Source: Baffinella frigidus (taxonomy: Eukaryota; Cryptophyceae; Cryptomonadales; Baffinellaceae). Taken from it: a stretch of 17,896 nucleotides of DNA. The notes below the pieces were generated by a model. The model saw only the letters and a program-made list of their open reading frames with translations. It searched no databases and was not told the origin of the DNA. The position numbers were made by a program, and so were the translations under genes. The number at the start of each line of letters is the position of its first letter. The stretch's first letter is position 1. This document shows positions 15,901 to 17,831 of the stretch, piece after piece. The stretch spans positions 617,428 through 635,323 of the forward strand of contig MU646388.1 of assembly GCA_026770585.1 (NCBI GenBank), read 5' to 3'.

Positions 15901-16671
15901 CTCAACCCCGAAACCCTACACCGGCGAAGGAAGAGGAGGAGGAGGAAGAGGTTGGGTTTAGGGTTTTGAGTACGGTTCGTGGTTCAGTGTTTCAAGGTTC
16001 AGGGTTTCCACACGGTGGACTTGGATTGTTTCGGGACCCCTAGATTGAGCGGTAACGTGACCAAATTTGCATTAGAAAATCCTCAAAGTTGACTGCCCAA
16101 CGGTTAAGTTGACTTTTAATAAAAGGTCCGTAGTCCACCGTGTGGTAGGGGCCAACACACCCGCCCCTCGCGCTCCAGGGCCTGCTTCCGAACTGGATCA
16201 AATCGAGGGTGGGGGTTCAGACATTTCCTTCGGCCAGAGCCTCGAGAACGAGAATTATCCCAAGGAAATGGTCAAGCTCCAGCCGTAGGGTCCACACGGT
16301 GGACCACGGACCTTTCAACAGAAGTCAACTTTCCCAGAGATAATTGACTTGAAGCATTTTCTGGTGTAAATTTGGTAACGTACCACCCATAATCCGCCCC
16401 CTAATTCAAATCCGAAACCCTCGAAGCCCACCGAGTGGTCTGTGCTGGGACTTGGAGCCGTTTGTCGCCGTAGTTGTAAAACTCTGTACCACGATAAGCC
16501 ATCTCAACACTTTTAGCGCGAACGAGTGTGTGTGTGAAAATCCCACTTCTGCCCTGGCGCGGAGGGATCAACACACCCGCCCCTCGCGATGTAGGGCCTG
16601 CTTCGCCTGCGCCAGCCGCTCTTCCAACTCCTCCACTTTTGCCACCCTTCGCGCCGCAGACCCGCCGTCCT
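3867..16671 (-). CDS. Protein kinase gene split into many tiny exons (gene span)
   Basis: Conceptual splicing on the minus strand gives a Ser/Thr-type protein kinase domain of about 300 residues. Visible in order: glycine loop LGKGANGLVY, beta-3 ALKK, alpha-C QETTAMERLEHPHIV, hinge VEYCG, catalytic loop VHCDVKPANVLM, KLTDFG, subdomain IX SKIDVWSLACVVVEM, subdomain XI FDLDPARR, and a final helix followed by TGA. Lysine, alpha-C Glu, catalytic Asp, Mg-binding Asn and DFG are present; the HRD arginine is Cys. Exons are 28-106 bp with GT/AG ends. Their phases agree at every joint from 14899 to 3867 except between 7087 and 6315. The hinge to alpha-E region recalls ULK/ATG1 or MAP3K-like kinases, but no subfamily is claimed. 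A coiled-coil part probably lies upstream; its start is outside or unrecognised. The substrate is unknown. Intron positions are inferred, not shown by transcripts. Confidence 0.88.
3955..4200 (+). repeat. TTTAGGG-type array (intron)
   Basis: Runs of exact TTTAGGG mixed with TTTGGGG, TTTAGTG and GTTTGGGT variants. Forms the whole intron before the last kinase exon apart from the splice sites. Confidence 0.95.
4212..4270 (-). CDS. Kinase exon: subdomains X-XI (ALSKEVLEFLDPCFDLDPA)
   Basis: Acceptor CCCGAACAG; donor GTTCGC after GCA AG (phase 2). The residues ALSKEVLEFLDPCFDLDPA follow the kinase pattern S-x-E-x-x-x-F-L-x-x-C-F-x-x-D-P-x-x-R. It is flanked on both sides by TTTAGGG-type intron sequence and starts in phase 0, matching the preceding exon. 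Confidence 0.88.
4275..4466 (+). repeat. TTTAGGG-type arrays (intron)
   Basis: Degenerate TTTAGGG, GAGGGTT and GGGGTTT units, broken by a short GCCCGCCTCGGG fragment near 4392-4403. Confidence 0.95.
4470..4530 (-). CDS. Kinase exon: C-lobe linker (ends PLRSDELK)
   Basis: Acceptor CTGAACAG, donor GTCCTAAA. The exon enters with one base completing the GG|G codon of the upstream exon and leaves in phase 0. It encodes 20 residues ending LLPLRSDELK, which precede the ALSKEV helix. The frame is chosen by phase agreement on both sides. The sequence itself is not diagnostic. Confidence 0.7.
4535..4840 (+). other. Intron: short TTTAGGG array and unclassified sequence
   Basis: 4535-4590 is a TTTAGGG/CAGGGTT array; 4600-4635 repeats TTTCAGCGTTCA. 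4660-4775 has CACGTG near both ends with TGAGGCCGG motifs and may be a degraded inverted-repeat element. Confidence 0.6.
4842..4982. mobile_element. MITE-like element, family F
   Basis: Ends TCATCTCGAAA/ACTGAATCAGTT and their inverse near 4960-4982. A related copy at 10028-10171 shares ends, length and the TTAATTAGGAGG interior. Directly next to a family E element. Confidence 0.8.
4984..5142. mobile_element. MITE-like element, family E (159 bp)
   Basis: Ends CACACAGCGGACTTCGACGG and the near inverse at 5116-5142. Interior with CCTACGGTAAGCAATCCGTA and an inner GGGCTCTCAGAGCCC palindrome. Relatives at 15316-15473 and 7348-7435. Confidence 0.85.
5222..5295 (+). repeat. Degenerate TTTAGGG-type array
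   Basis: TTTAGG, TTGGGG variants up to the donor of the 5297-5358 exon. Confidence 0.8.
5297..5358 (-). CDS. Kinase exon: C-lobe (QVGAPKFENIFSIVYNLG)
   Basis: Acceptor ACCCAG, donor GTCAACCC. Encodes LAKQVGAPKFENIFSIVYNL plus GG of the next codon (phase 0 to phase 2). Its position matches the segment between subdomains IX and X, where kinases often carry a hydrophobic F/L-x-I helix. An 11-base match to its donor end recurs at 5163-5173, further downstream on the minus strand. Confidence 0.75.
5362..5785 (+). repeat. TTTAGGG-type arrays (intron)
   Basis: 5362-5528 nearly pure TTTAGGG; 5545-5626 GAGGGTT/CAGGGTT; 5665-5775 TTTAGGG. They surround copies of the VVEM exon end. Confidence 0.95.
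5628..5664 (-). pseudogene. Donor-side copy of VVEM exon (copy 2)
   Basis: Reads NVIEVLIAD in place of NITEIFLAN, then GTGCGC. In-frame and open, with conservative hydrophobic changes, but no acceptor. Embedded in TTTAGGG-type repeats downstream of the real exon. Confidence 0.65.
5798..5834 (-). pseudogene. Donor-side copy of VVEM exon (copy 1)
   Basis: Reads NVTEIFLAN followed by the same GTGCGT donor as the real exon at 5898. It lacks the VVEMVTGQ part and any acceptor. A third short match lies at 5776-5787. Confidence 0.75.
5898..5948 (-). CDS. Kinase exon: subdomain IX end (VVEMVTGQ)
   Basis: Acceptor TTTTGGCAG, donor GTGCGT. Encodes VVEMVTGQNITEIFLAN, 17 codons, phase 0 to 0. Joined to the upstream exon it gives DVWSLACVVVEMVTGQ, typical of the alpha-F region. 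The acceptor lies one base from the end of an inserted element (5950-6040). The first 15 bases recur on the other side of that element, and the last part recurs twice downstream. Confidence 0.9.
5950..6040. mobile_element. Short element, family C
   Basis: Holds CCAAAAGTCGATTTCGTACC and CCAAAAGTGGCCGAGTTCCG, the inverse of the family C unit at 10347-10436, 11497-11580, 11752-11837 and 14604-14683. Flanked by copies of the VVEM exon start. 6061-6149 holds a further CAGGAATTGACT repeat. Confidence 0.7.
6041..6060 (-). pseudogene. Acceptor-side copy of VVEM exon
   Basis: Repeats the CAG acceptor and the first 15 exon bases (GTCGTCGARATGGTC), on the far side of the element at 5950-6040. It ends abruptly inside other sequence. 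Confidence 0.7.
6150..6262 (-). repeat. CCCTAAA/CTCAACC array
   Basis: CCCTAAA units passing into CTCAACCC, in inverted orientation relative to neighbouring arrays. Confidence 0.9.
6271..6315 (-). CDS. Kinase exon: subdomain IX (SKIDVWSLAC)
   Basis: Acceptor CTGAACCAG and the canonical donor GTAAGT. Encodes VARMSKIDVWSLACV, 15 codons, phase 0 to 0. The Asp and the Trp-Ser of DVWS are the conserved alpha-F residues. The upstream phase does not match the activation-loop exon, so a short exon carrying the APE motif may be missing between them. Confidence 0.9.
6322..6662 (+). repeat. TTTAGGG-type array (about 340 bp)
   Basis: Contains up to ten exact units in a row (6537-6608). A roughly 120-base higher-order unit with GGGCTTAGGGTTTGGGAT repeats at 6359 and 6478. 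Confidence 0.95.
6670..6712 (-). pseudogene. Donor-side copy of activation-loop exon
   Basis: Covers the final two thirds of the 7087-7152 exon and keeps its GTCTC donor. Reads IQTPDSLGAGSGP against IQRPDSLGTGRGP. No acceptor is visible. Confidence 0.7.
6881..7019. mobile_element. MITE-like element, family A (139 bp)
   Basis: Ends CCACTTAGCAGC and GCTGCTAAGTGG, perfect inverse. Interior includes CAGTCCATCTAAAC and GTACTAGAATCTTATC. Other copies of 138-139 bp lie at 10883-11021, 14694-14831 and 17127-17265. No coding capacity. Confidence 0.92.
7026..7080 (+). repeat. CT microsatellite
   Basis: CT/CCCTCT run of about 55 bp between a family A element and the donor of the activation-loop exon. 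Confidence 0.95.
7087..7152 (-). CDS. Kinase exon: activation loop
   Basis: Acceptor CCCAG, donor GTCTCA. Entered in phase 1 from the DFG exon it reads (G)TGGILSESIQRPDSLGTGRG-P, a Ser/Thr/Gly-rich stretch of the right length for an activation loop. The other open frame, ending SERDEDQ, would match the phase of the next exon but not that of the DFG exon. Partial copies lie on both sides (7202-7232 acceptor side, 6670-6712 donor side). In the phase-1 frame the donor-side copy differs mainly by mild changes. Confidence 0.6.
7155..7325 (+). repeat. TTTAGGG-type arrays
   Basis: 7155-7200 and 7234-7325, split by the acceptor-side copy of the activation-loop exon. Confidence 0.9.
7202..7232 (-). 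pseudogene. Acceptor-side copy of activation-loop exon
   Basis: Has a CCAG acceptor and the first part of the exon (TGSILPATIQ against TGGILSESIQ), then breaks off into TTTAGGG-type repeats. It lies upstream of the full exon. Confidence 0.7.
7326..7886. other. Intron: element fragments, no gene seen
   Basis: 7348-7435 is half of a family E element. 7520-7556 (CAGGACCTGGAAAAGGTGCC onward) recurs at 8330-8366. The rest is unclassified; no convincing exon. Confidence 0.5.
7887..8018. mobile_element. MITE-like element, family G (132 bp)
   Basis: Perfect 23-bp terminal inverted repeats starting GAGTATTCAAGTTGAATACG. Interior with AATTACTACACAATTGC, no gene. Confidence 0.92.
8120..8254. mobile_element. 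MITE-like element, family H
   Basis: Ends ATCCGGGGACATGT and CACGTCCCCGGAT with TGGCAATGAAATTTACT / TTTTCATTGCCC inner arms. Relatives at 17412-17561 and 17587-17697. Confidence 0.85.
8255..8953. other. Intron: short repeated motifs, no gene seen
   Basis: CAGGACGCG motifs with nearby GTACTAAC recur at 8456, 8478, 8710 and 8744. TTTTAGTTCTGAGTGTCCCT/TTTTAGTCCTGAGTGTCCCT are direct repeats at 8411 and 8436. The region is open in several frames, but no protein family is recognised. Confidence 0.45.
8954..8996. repeat. Perfect hairpin, 17-bp arms, 9-base loop
   Basis: GTTGGCCTATGAGCTTG at 8954-8970 pairs exactly with 8980-8996. It directly adjoins a family D foldback element. GCCTATGA recurs at the far end of the family D copy (9865). 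Confidence 0.9.
8995..9146. mobile_element. Foldback element, family D
   Basis: Ends AACGTCCT..AACCGGGTAGTT and the inverse to AGGACGTTA; inner GATCCTACGAAACATTAGGT. Confidence 0.9.
9232..9372. mobile_element. MITE-like element, family I (141 bp)
   Basis: Ends TCCACTTGGTGGATTACGA and inverse. Interior GTAACGTGACCAAGCTTGTA. It ends beside the copied DFG donor at 9376. Confidence 0.88.
9376..9392 (-). pseudogene. Donor-side copy of DFG exon
   Basis: A 17-base direct repeat, identical to 9523-9539, spans the DFG exon end and donor (GACTTTG then GTCTGT). An inverted-repeat element (9232-9372) begins within a few bases of it. Confidence 0.75.
9533..9584 (-). CDS. Kinase exon: Mg-binding loop and DFG
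   Basis: Acceptor GAACCGCAG; donor GTCTGT inside the glycine codon of DFG (phase 1). Encodes PANVLMTGRRCCKLTDF plus G. Joined in phase 0 to the upstream exon it gives HCDVKPANVLM, with the invariant Asn, and KLTDFG with the metal-binding Asp. The donor side recurs at 9376-9392. Confidence 0.93.
9607..9700. repeat. Long direct repeat, copy 1
   Basis: About 80 bases from GGGTTCGTGCCCGCC to ACTGATCGCTG recur at 10222-10300 with few changes. Three elements (D, A, F) lie between the copies. A coding role is possible (charged frames) but unproven. Confidence 0.8.
9710..9864. mobile_element. Foldback element, family D
   Basis: Same ends as 8995-9146, but its central GGACCTAATGTTTCGTAGGA is inverted relative to that copy. 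Confidence 0.9.
9874..9998. mobile_element. Degenerate family A element
   Basis: CTAAGCAGCCACCGG start, CCATCTAAACGAT interior and TTAAGTGG end; diverged and shortened. Confidence 0.7.
10028..10171. mobile_element. MITE-like element, family F (144 bp)
   Basis: Ends TCATCTCGAAAGATAACTGA and inverse TTATCTTTTGAGATGA, with GAATCAGTTCC/GGAACTGATTC arms. Confidence 0.9.
10222..10300. repeat. Long direct repeat, copy 2
   Basis: Partner of 9607-9700 (CGCGCGCCTGATTCCCGACC shared exactly). Confidence 0.8.
10347..10436. mobile_element. Short element, family C
   Basis: TTTGTACCGGAGATTGGCCA then GGTACCAAATTGACTTTTGG: two similar half-units in direct order. 10437-10579 after it holds nothing recognised. 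Confidence 0.75.
10580..10622 (-). pseudogene. Donor-side copy of catalytic-loop exon (copy 3)
   Basis: Reads YIHARSIVHCDVK with donor GTAACC, open and nearly identical in protein to the real exon, but missing the alpha-E part and an acceptor. Confidence 0.8.
10622..10875 (-). repeat. CCCTAAA/CCCTACA arrays with exon copies
   Basis: CCCTAAA-type runs at 10622-10672, 10735-10770 and 10831-10868 around copies of the catalytic-loop exon end. Confidence 0.85.
10787..10830 (-). pseudogene. Donor-side copy of catalytic-loop exon (copy 2)
   Basis: Reads QHIHAHSIVHCDVK then GTGCC. Two conservative changes relative to the real exon; no acceptor. Lies between C-rich telomere-like repeats. Confidence 0.8.
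10883..11021. mobile_element. MITE-like element, family A (139 bp)
   Basis: CCACTTAGCAGC start, GCTGCTATGTGG end, inner TTCACCTTGAATTCAAGGTG palindrome. A truncated copy with the same palindrome is at 11180-11273. Confidence 0.9.
11162..11179 (-). pseudogene. Donor-side copy of catalytic-loop exon (copy 1, short)
   Basis: Retains only the HCDVK codons and the GT. It runs directly into a truncated copy of the 139-bp element at 11180-11273. Confidence 0.65.
11180..11273. mobile_element. Truncated family A element
   Basis: Lacks the left end; begins in TTTGTACTAGAATC and ends GCTGCTATG. Interrupted by a short TTTAGGGT insertion before TCCTCGCTCG. Confidence 0.85.
11274..11335 (-). repeat. CCCTACA array
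   Basis: 7-bp CCCTACA units on the plus strand directly beside the catalytic-loop donor. Confidence 0.9.
11341..11418 (-). CDS. Kinase exon: alpha-E helix and catalytic loop
   Basis: Acceptor AACTTTCAG, donor GTGCCG. Encodes 26 codons, phase 0 to 0: VKTYTRQLADALQYIHAR then SIVHCDVK. This is subdomain VIa-VIb with the catalytic Asp and Lys intact, and Cys in place of the usual HRD Arg. Three shorter downstream copies retain the VHCDVK end and GT donor. Confidence 0.95.
11497..11837. mobile_element. Two family C elements
   Basis: 11497-11580 and 11752-11837 share GTACCGGGGAATCGGCCACT, GGTA(CC)AAA and GACTTTTGGG. Between them 11581-11751 shows no recognised feature. The second ends beside the donor of the 11843-11880 exon. 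Confidence 0.8.
11843..11880 (-). CDS. Kinase exon: alpha-D to alpha-E linker
   Basis: Acceptor AAACCAG, donor GTGCCG. The 38-base exon adds two bases to a split Gly codon, then AGLKTVAMPMEL, leaving in phase 0 before VKTYTRQ. It is supported by phase match on both sides and by giving a continuous L-V-K-T-Y helix start. The donor lies about 5 bases from an inserted element (11752-11837). Confidence 0.65.
11884..12112 (+). repeat. TTTAGGG-type array (intron)
   Basis: The first 100 bases are almost pure TTTAGGG, then degenerate TTTGGGG/TTTCGGG. Confidence 0.95.
12119..12166 (-). CDS. Kinase exon: post-hinge alpha-D (PLSTHIQSYAERRVP)
   Basis: Acceptor AATCCAG, donor GTAAAC, phase 1 to 1. Following VEYCGF it gives GPLSTHIQSYAERRVP, the place where kinases carry GG-x-L-x-x-x-I and a basic helix ending in P(E). 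It sits alone between two long TTTAGGG-type arrays. Confidence 0.85.
12170..12570 (+). repeat. TTTGGGG / GTAGGGT arrays (intron)
   Basis: TTTGGGG and GATTGGG units to about 12310, CAGTGTT units to 12375, then a GTAGGGT/GTAGGTT array at 12426-12560. Each 7-bp variant forms its own block. Confidence 0.95.
12574..12679 (-). CDS. Kinase exon: alpha-C to hinge
   Basis: Acceptor AAACGCAG, donor GTAAAC, 106 bp, phase 0 to 1. It begins ETTAMERLEHPHIVRLYHSF, which holds the alpha-C Glu and the HPHIVRLY beta-4 motif. It continues through SDGGYPCMIVEYCGF with a small (Val) gatekeeper before the hinge Glu-Tyr. Three acceptor-side fragments are repeated upstream, at 12816-12867, 13023-13076 and 13196-13247. 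Confidence 0.95.
12685..13430 (+). repeat. TTTATGG / TTTAGGG arrays with exon fragments
   Basis: TTTATGG blocks at 12705-12750, TTTAGGG and AAGGGTT variants to about 13355, then CCCTAAA orientation on the plus strand from 13366. Confidence 0.9.
12816..13247 (-). pseudogene. Three acceptor-side copies of alpha-C exon
   Basis: Copies at 12816-12867, 13023-13076 and 13196-13247 each have a CAG acceptor and the ETTAMxRLEHPHIV.LY part. All stop at the same point (CTCTAC then CTAGACC). The most upstream copy has an in-frame TAG replacing the Leu codon. They alternate with TTTAGGG-type repeats in units of about 170-200 bp. Confidence 0.85.
13366..13680 (-). repeat. CCCTAAA arrays, orientation switched
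   Basis: CCCTAAA, CCCTGAA and GCCGTAA units around exon copies. 13582-13595 is an inverted 14-base copy of the donor region of the 13968-14022 exon. Confidence 0.9.
13440..13566 (-). pseudogene. Two donor-side copies of beta-3/alpha-C exon
   Basis: The copy at 13524-13566 is full length (43 bp, SRSDHAAVHDKMAQ) with donor GTGGCT, but the AG acceptor is replaced (CATG). The copy at 13440-13466 keeps only the donor half (HAKMAQ then GTGCTT). Confidence 0.8.
13681..13723 (-). CDS. Kinase exon: beta-3 to alpha-C
   Basis: Acceptor GAAACCAG, donor GTTCAG. One base completes the second Lys of ALKK; then SRYNHAAAHAKMAQ, leaving in phase 0 into ETTAMERL. Of three copies this is the only one with an AG acceptor. 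The second copy (13524-13566) is the same length and also open. Confidence 0.85.
13727..13960 (+). repeat. TTTAGGG-type array (intron)
   Basis: About ten exact units, then TTTGGGG/TTTCGGG variants. Confidence 0.95.
13968..14022 (-). CDS. Kinase exon: glycine loop end and VAIK-type lysine
   Basis: Acceptor AAATCAG, donor GTCCAA, phase 1 to 2. Reads (G)LVYQIQLWESMEFLALK plus AA of the next codon. LVYQ follows the GKGANG loop and ALKK carries the ATP-binding lysine. Flanked by TTTAGGG-type arrays. Confidence 0.9.
14025..14232 (+). repeat. TTTAGGG/TTTATGG/TTTGGGG array (intron)
   Basis: Separate blocks of each 7-bp variant between two kinase exons. Confidence 0.95.
14237..14264 (-). CDS. Kinase exon: glycine-rich loop (28 bp microexon)
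   Basis: Acceptor GAAAACAG, donor GTAAAC. Encodes GVELGKGAN plus the first base of a Gly codon, phase 0 to 1. Joined to the next exon it gives LGKGANGLVY, matching the kinase G-x-G-x-x-G-x-V loop. It is the smallest exon found here. Confidence 0.88.
14270..14520 (+). repeat. Short tandem repeats (intron)
   Basis: About three AGGGCGGCAG.. units of some 20 bp at 14317-14357, then degenerate GTTTGGAG/GTTTAGGG units. Confidence 0.8.
14539..14590 (-). pseudogene. Donor-side copy of beta-1 exon
   Basis: Same length (52 bp) and frame as 14848-14899. Reads MGEVVRNSSGQLGISTF with donor GTCGGA but CGTG in place of the CAG acceptor. Two elements separate it from the upstream copy. Confidence 0.75.
14604..14683. 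mobile_element. Short element, family C
   Basis: CCGGCCACTTTGGGAGAGAA and TTGGTACCAAATTGATTTTT. Lies between the two beta-1 exon copies, next to a family A element. Confidence 0.75.
14694..14831. mobile_element. MITE-like element, family A (138 bp)
   Basis: CCACTTAGCAGC start and GCTGGTAAGTGG end; reversed interior (GTACAAATCGTTTAGATGGA). An inner CGCCTTG..CAAGGCG hairpin replaces the palindrome of the 10883 copy. Confidence 0.9.
14848..14899 (-). CDS. Kinase exon: beta-1 lead-in (RNSSGQLGIWTM)
   Basis: Acceptor TGCACCAG, donor GTTTCA. Encodes (x)MGEVLRNSSGQLGIWTM, phase 2 to 0, leading into GVELGKGANG as a normal beta-1 strand. An in-frame copy with a donor but no AG acceptor lies at 14539-14590. 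A 138-bp element starts about 16 bases beyond the donor. Confidence 0.75.
14905..15084 (+). repeat. TTTAGGG-type array
   Basis: Mostly exact TTTAGGG with TTTGGGG variants. Confidence 0.95.
15091..15137 (-). CDS. Probable upstream exon, charged (EEGRRTEERVHTR)
   Basis: Acceptor CGGGAGTAG, donor GTAACC. Encodes ITDEEGRRTEERVHT plus CG, phase 0 to 2. This fits both the coiled-coil exon upstream (ends phase 0) and the beta-1 exon downstream (enters after two bases). The Glu/Arg-rich composition continues the coiled coil. A degenerate copy lies near 15663-15696. Confidence 0.5.
15140..15795 (+). repeat. Minisatellite of TTAGCCTTCCTAAT / CTGATTGGCGCC units
   Basis: Roughly 30-50 bp degenerate units built from CTTAGCCTTCCTAAT and AACTGATTGGCGCC, at 15160-15300 and 15480-15795, with relatives at 16685-16755. 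A family E element (15316-15473) is inserted. No gene seen. Confidence 0.8.
15316..15473. mobile_element. MITE-like element, family E (158 bp)
   Basis: ACAGCGGGCTGCGAAGGGAT start and near inverse end TTTGCTGTGT. Same interior as 4984-5142 in opposite orientation. Confidence 0.88.
15797..15960 (+). repeat. Short TTTAGGG-type array and GGA-rich tract
   Basis: 15797-15838 TTTAGGG units, 15887-15920 C-rich units, 15925-15950 AGG-rich, around a copy of the coiled-coil exon end. Confidence 0.75.
15850..16192 (-). pseudogene. Two donor-side copies of coiled-coil exon
   Basis: 16161-16192 reads RKQALEREGR then GTGTGT. 15850-15880 reads KRVLQCEGW then GTGCGT. Both keep the exon end and donor of 16577-16671 and lack the heptad part. 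An element (16007-16146) lies between them. Confidence 0.7.
16007..16146. mobile_element. MITE-like element, family I (140 bp)
   Basis: TCCACACGGTGGACT start and AGTCCACCGTGTGG end; interior GTAACGTGACCAAATTTGCA as in other family I copies. Confidence 0.9.
16290..16441. mobile_element. MITE-like element, family I (152 bp)
   Basis: GTCCACACGGTGGACC start, CCACCGAGTGG end; interior reversed (AAATTTGGTAACGTACCA). Ends about 10 bases from the donor-like GT at 16446-16451. Confidence 0.85.
16452..16483 (-). CDS. Possible small upstream exon
   Basis: The 32-base segment has acceptor GGTACAG and donor GTCCCAG and would encode SFTTTATNGS plus AA (phase 0 to 2). It competes with the 15091-15137 exon for the same phase slot, so both cannot be used in one simple transcript. 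A short copy of its donor side lies near 16983-17000. An element ends about 10 bases from its donor. Confidence 0.25.
16577..16671 (-). CDS. Probable upstream exon: coiled coil
   Basis: Acceptor GTGGATGCAG, donor GTGTGT. The 31 full codons include RRVAKVEELEERLAQAKQAL, with heptad-like hydrophobic spacing and strong Glu/Lys/Arg/Ala content, ending HREGR in phase 0. It lies upstream of the kinase domain on the same strand and is likely its N-terminal part, although the joint is inferred. Donor-side copies lie at 16161-16192 and 15850-15880. Confidence 0.55.
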
Positions 16672-16755
16672 CTGCATCCACACATTAGTTACTGTTTTAC
16701 TTAGCCTTCCTGATAAAATTACTTAGCCTTCCTAATTAAACTTACTTAGACTTAC

Positions 16756-16868
16756 TGACACGGGGTAGGATCCTGCTAGTGGCATAACGCGTGTGCTACT
16801 TGCTTCCACGCCAGAGGCCTCGAGGGAAACCGACGCCTTATCCACGTAGGGCAGCGCGTCCGGAACTC
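16756..16868 (-). CDS. Possible exon with canonical GTAAGT donor
   Basis: An open stretch (includes LPYVDKASVSLEASGVEAS) ends at a canonical GTAAGT donor at 16750-16755. The phase (0) does not match the coiled-coil exon, which needs one carried base. A shorter version in another frame, starting after AAGTAG, would match. The product is not recognised. Confidence 0.3.
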
Positions 16869-17126
16869 AGTTCCGGTGCGTCAGGTGCGGTACTGGCGCT
16901 GGTTGTTCGGCAATAAAACACCAATCTCTCTCAGTGCCTAGTGGAACGTGATCAACGTCTGCAAAGTTGACCGTTACTTTAGGAGTTGGAGCCGTTTTAA
17001 CCGTCGAGGATTCCTCGGATTTGTTTTTCTCCGGAAAATGATTTAATCATAATTGGGTTCATGCGGCCGCGTGAGACACACTAGTTTTGGCGTTTCCGGT
17101 ACAAACGTGGGGGTGTCCGACAACGC

Positions 17127-17265
17127 CCGCTTAGCAGCGGTCGAGTTCCCTTCCCCCCGGATATTCGGGGGGAATTCCGGTTGGAATCCACAGCAACGGA
17201 TAAGATTCTAGTACAAATCGTTTAGATGGACTGTATCCGTGAAGCTCTCGGTGGCTGCTGAGTGG
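17127..17265. mobile_element. MITE-like element, family A (139 bp)
   Basis: CCGCTTAGCAGC start, GCTGCTGAGTGG end, inner CCCCCCGGATATTCGGGGGG hairpin. Same reversed interior as 14694-14831. Confidence 0.9.
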
Positions 17266-17334
17266 GAGGGACACCACCTCCGGGGAATAATGTTAACGTG
17301 GGTGGTGTGTATCGTCCTTGGTCAACCCTTGCCG

Positions 17335-17378
17335 GTTTTGACCACGGTCAAACCTGCAGGTTTTGACCGTGGTCAAAA
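17335..17378. repeat. Large palindrome centred on CCTGCAGG
   Basis: GGTTTTGACCACGGTCAAAC on the left mirrors TTTTGACCGTGGTCAAAAC on the right. Each arm is itself nearly palindromic, so a cruciform with two forms is possible. Confidence 0.85.
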
Positions 17379-17411
17379 CAGGGACTCTCCGGGAGAAGGG
17401 GCTTCACCTTC

Positions 17412-17697
17412 ATCCGGGAACATCATTTACTTCAAAGGAAAATGGGCAACGAAACTTACTATACAGTTTCTTTACTATTACTAGCAGGAGCATGTAGCAG
17501 GAGCCTGCTGTGTAGTAAATTTCGTTGCCCATTTTCTTTCAATTAAATGATGTTCCCGGATTAACCTGGGGCGCGAGTTTCCTCCCGAATTTTGGTGATG
17601 AAATTTACCTCACATAATGATCATACTAGTAATAGTAAAGCCTTCGTGTGGTAATTTTCATTACCCAAATCCATCAAAATTCAACATGTTCCCGGAT
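17412..17697. mobile_element. Two family H elements in a row
   Basis: 17412-17561 is complete, with ATCCGGGAACATCATTTA arms and AAAATGGGCAACGAAA inner arms. 17587-17697 is left-truncated and closer to 8120-8254 (CATAATGATCATACTAGTAA shared with few changes). Confidence 0.85.
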
Positions 17698-17831
17698 GAG
17701 GCCTCACCTGGGGGCGCGCGTTTCCGGCCGTGTCGATCGGCGCGTGTGTCTGCACTGTGTGTGTCTGACACTCCCGTCGGTGTGTCTGGCACACTCAACG
17801 CGGCGTCGGACACCGCGTGCCGGATCCCTGC

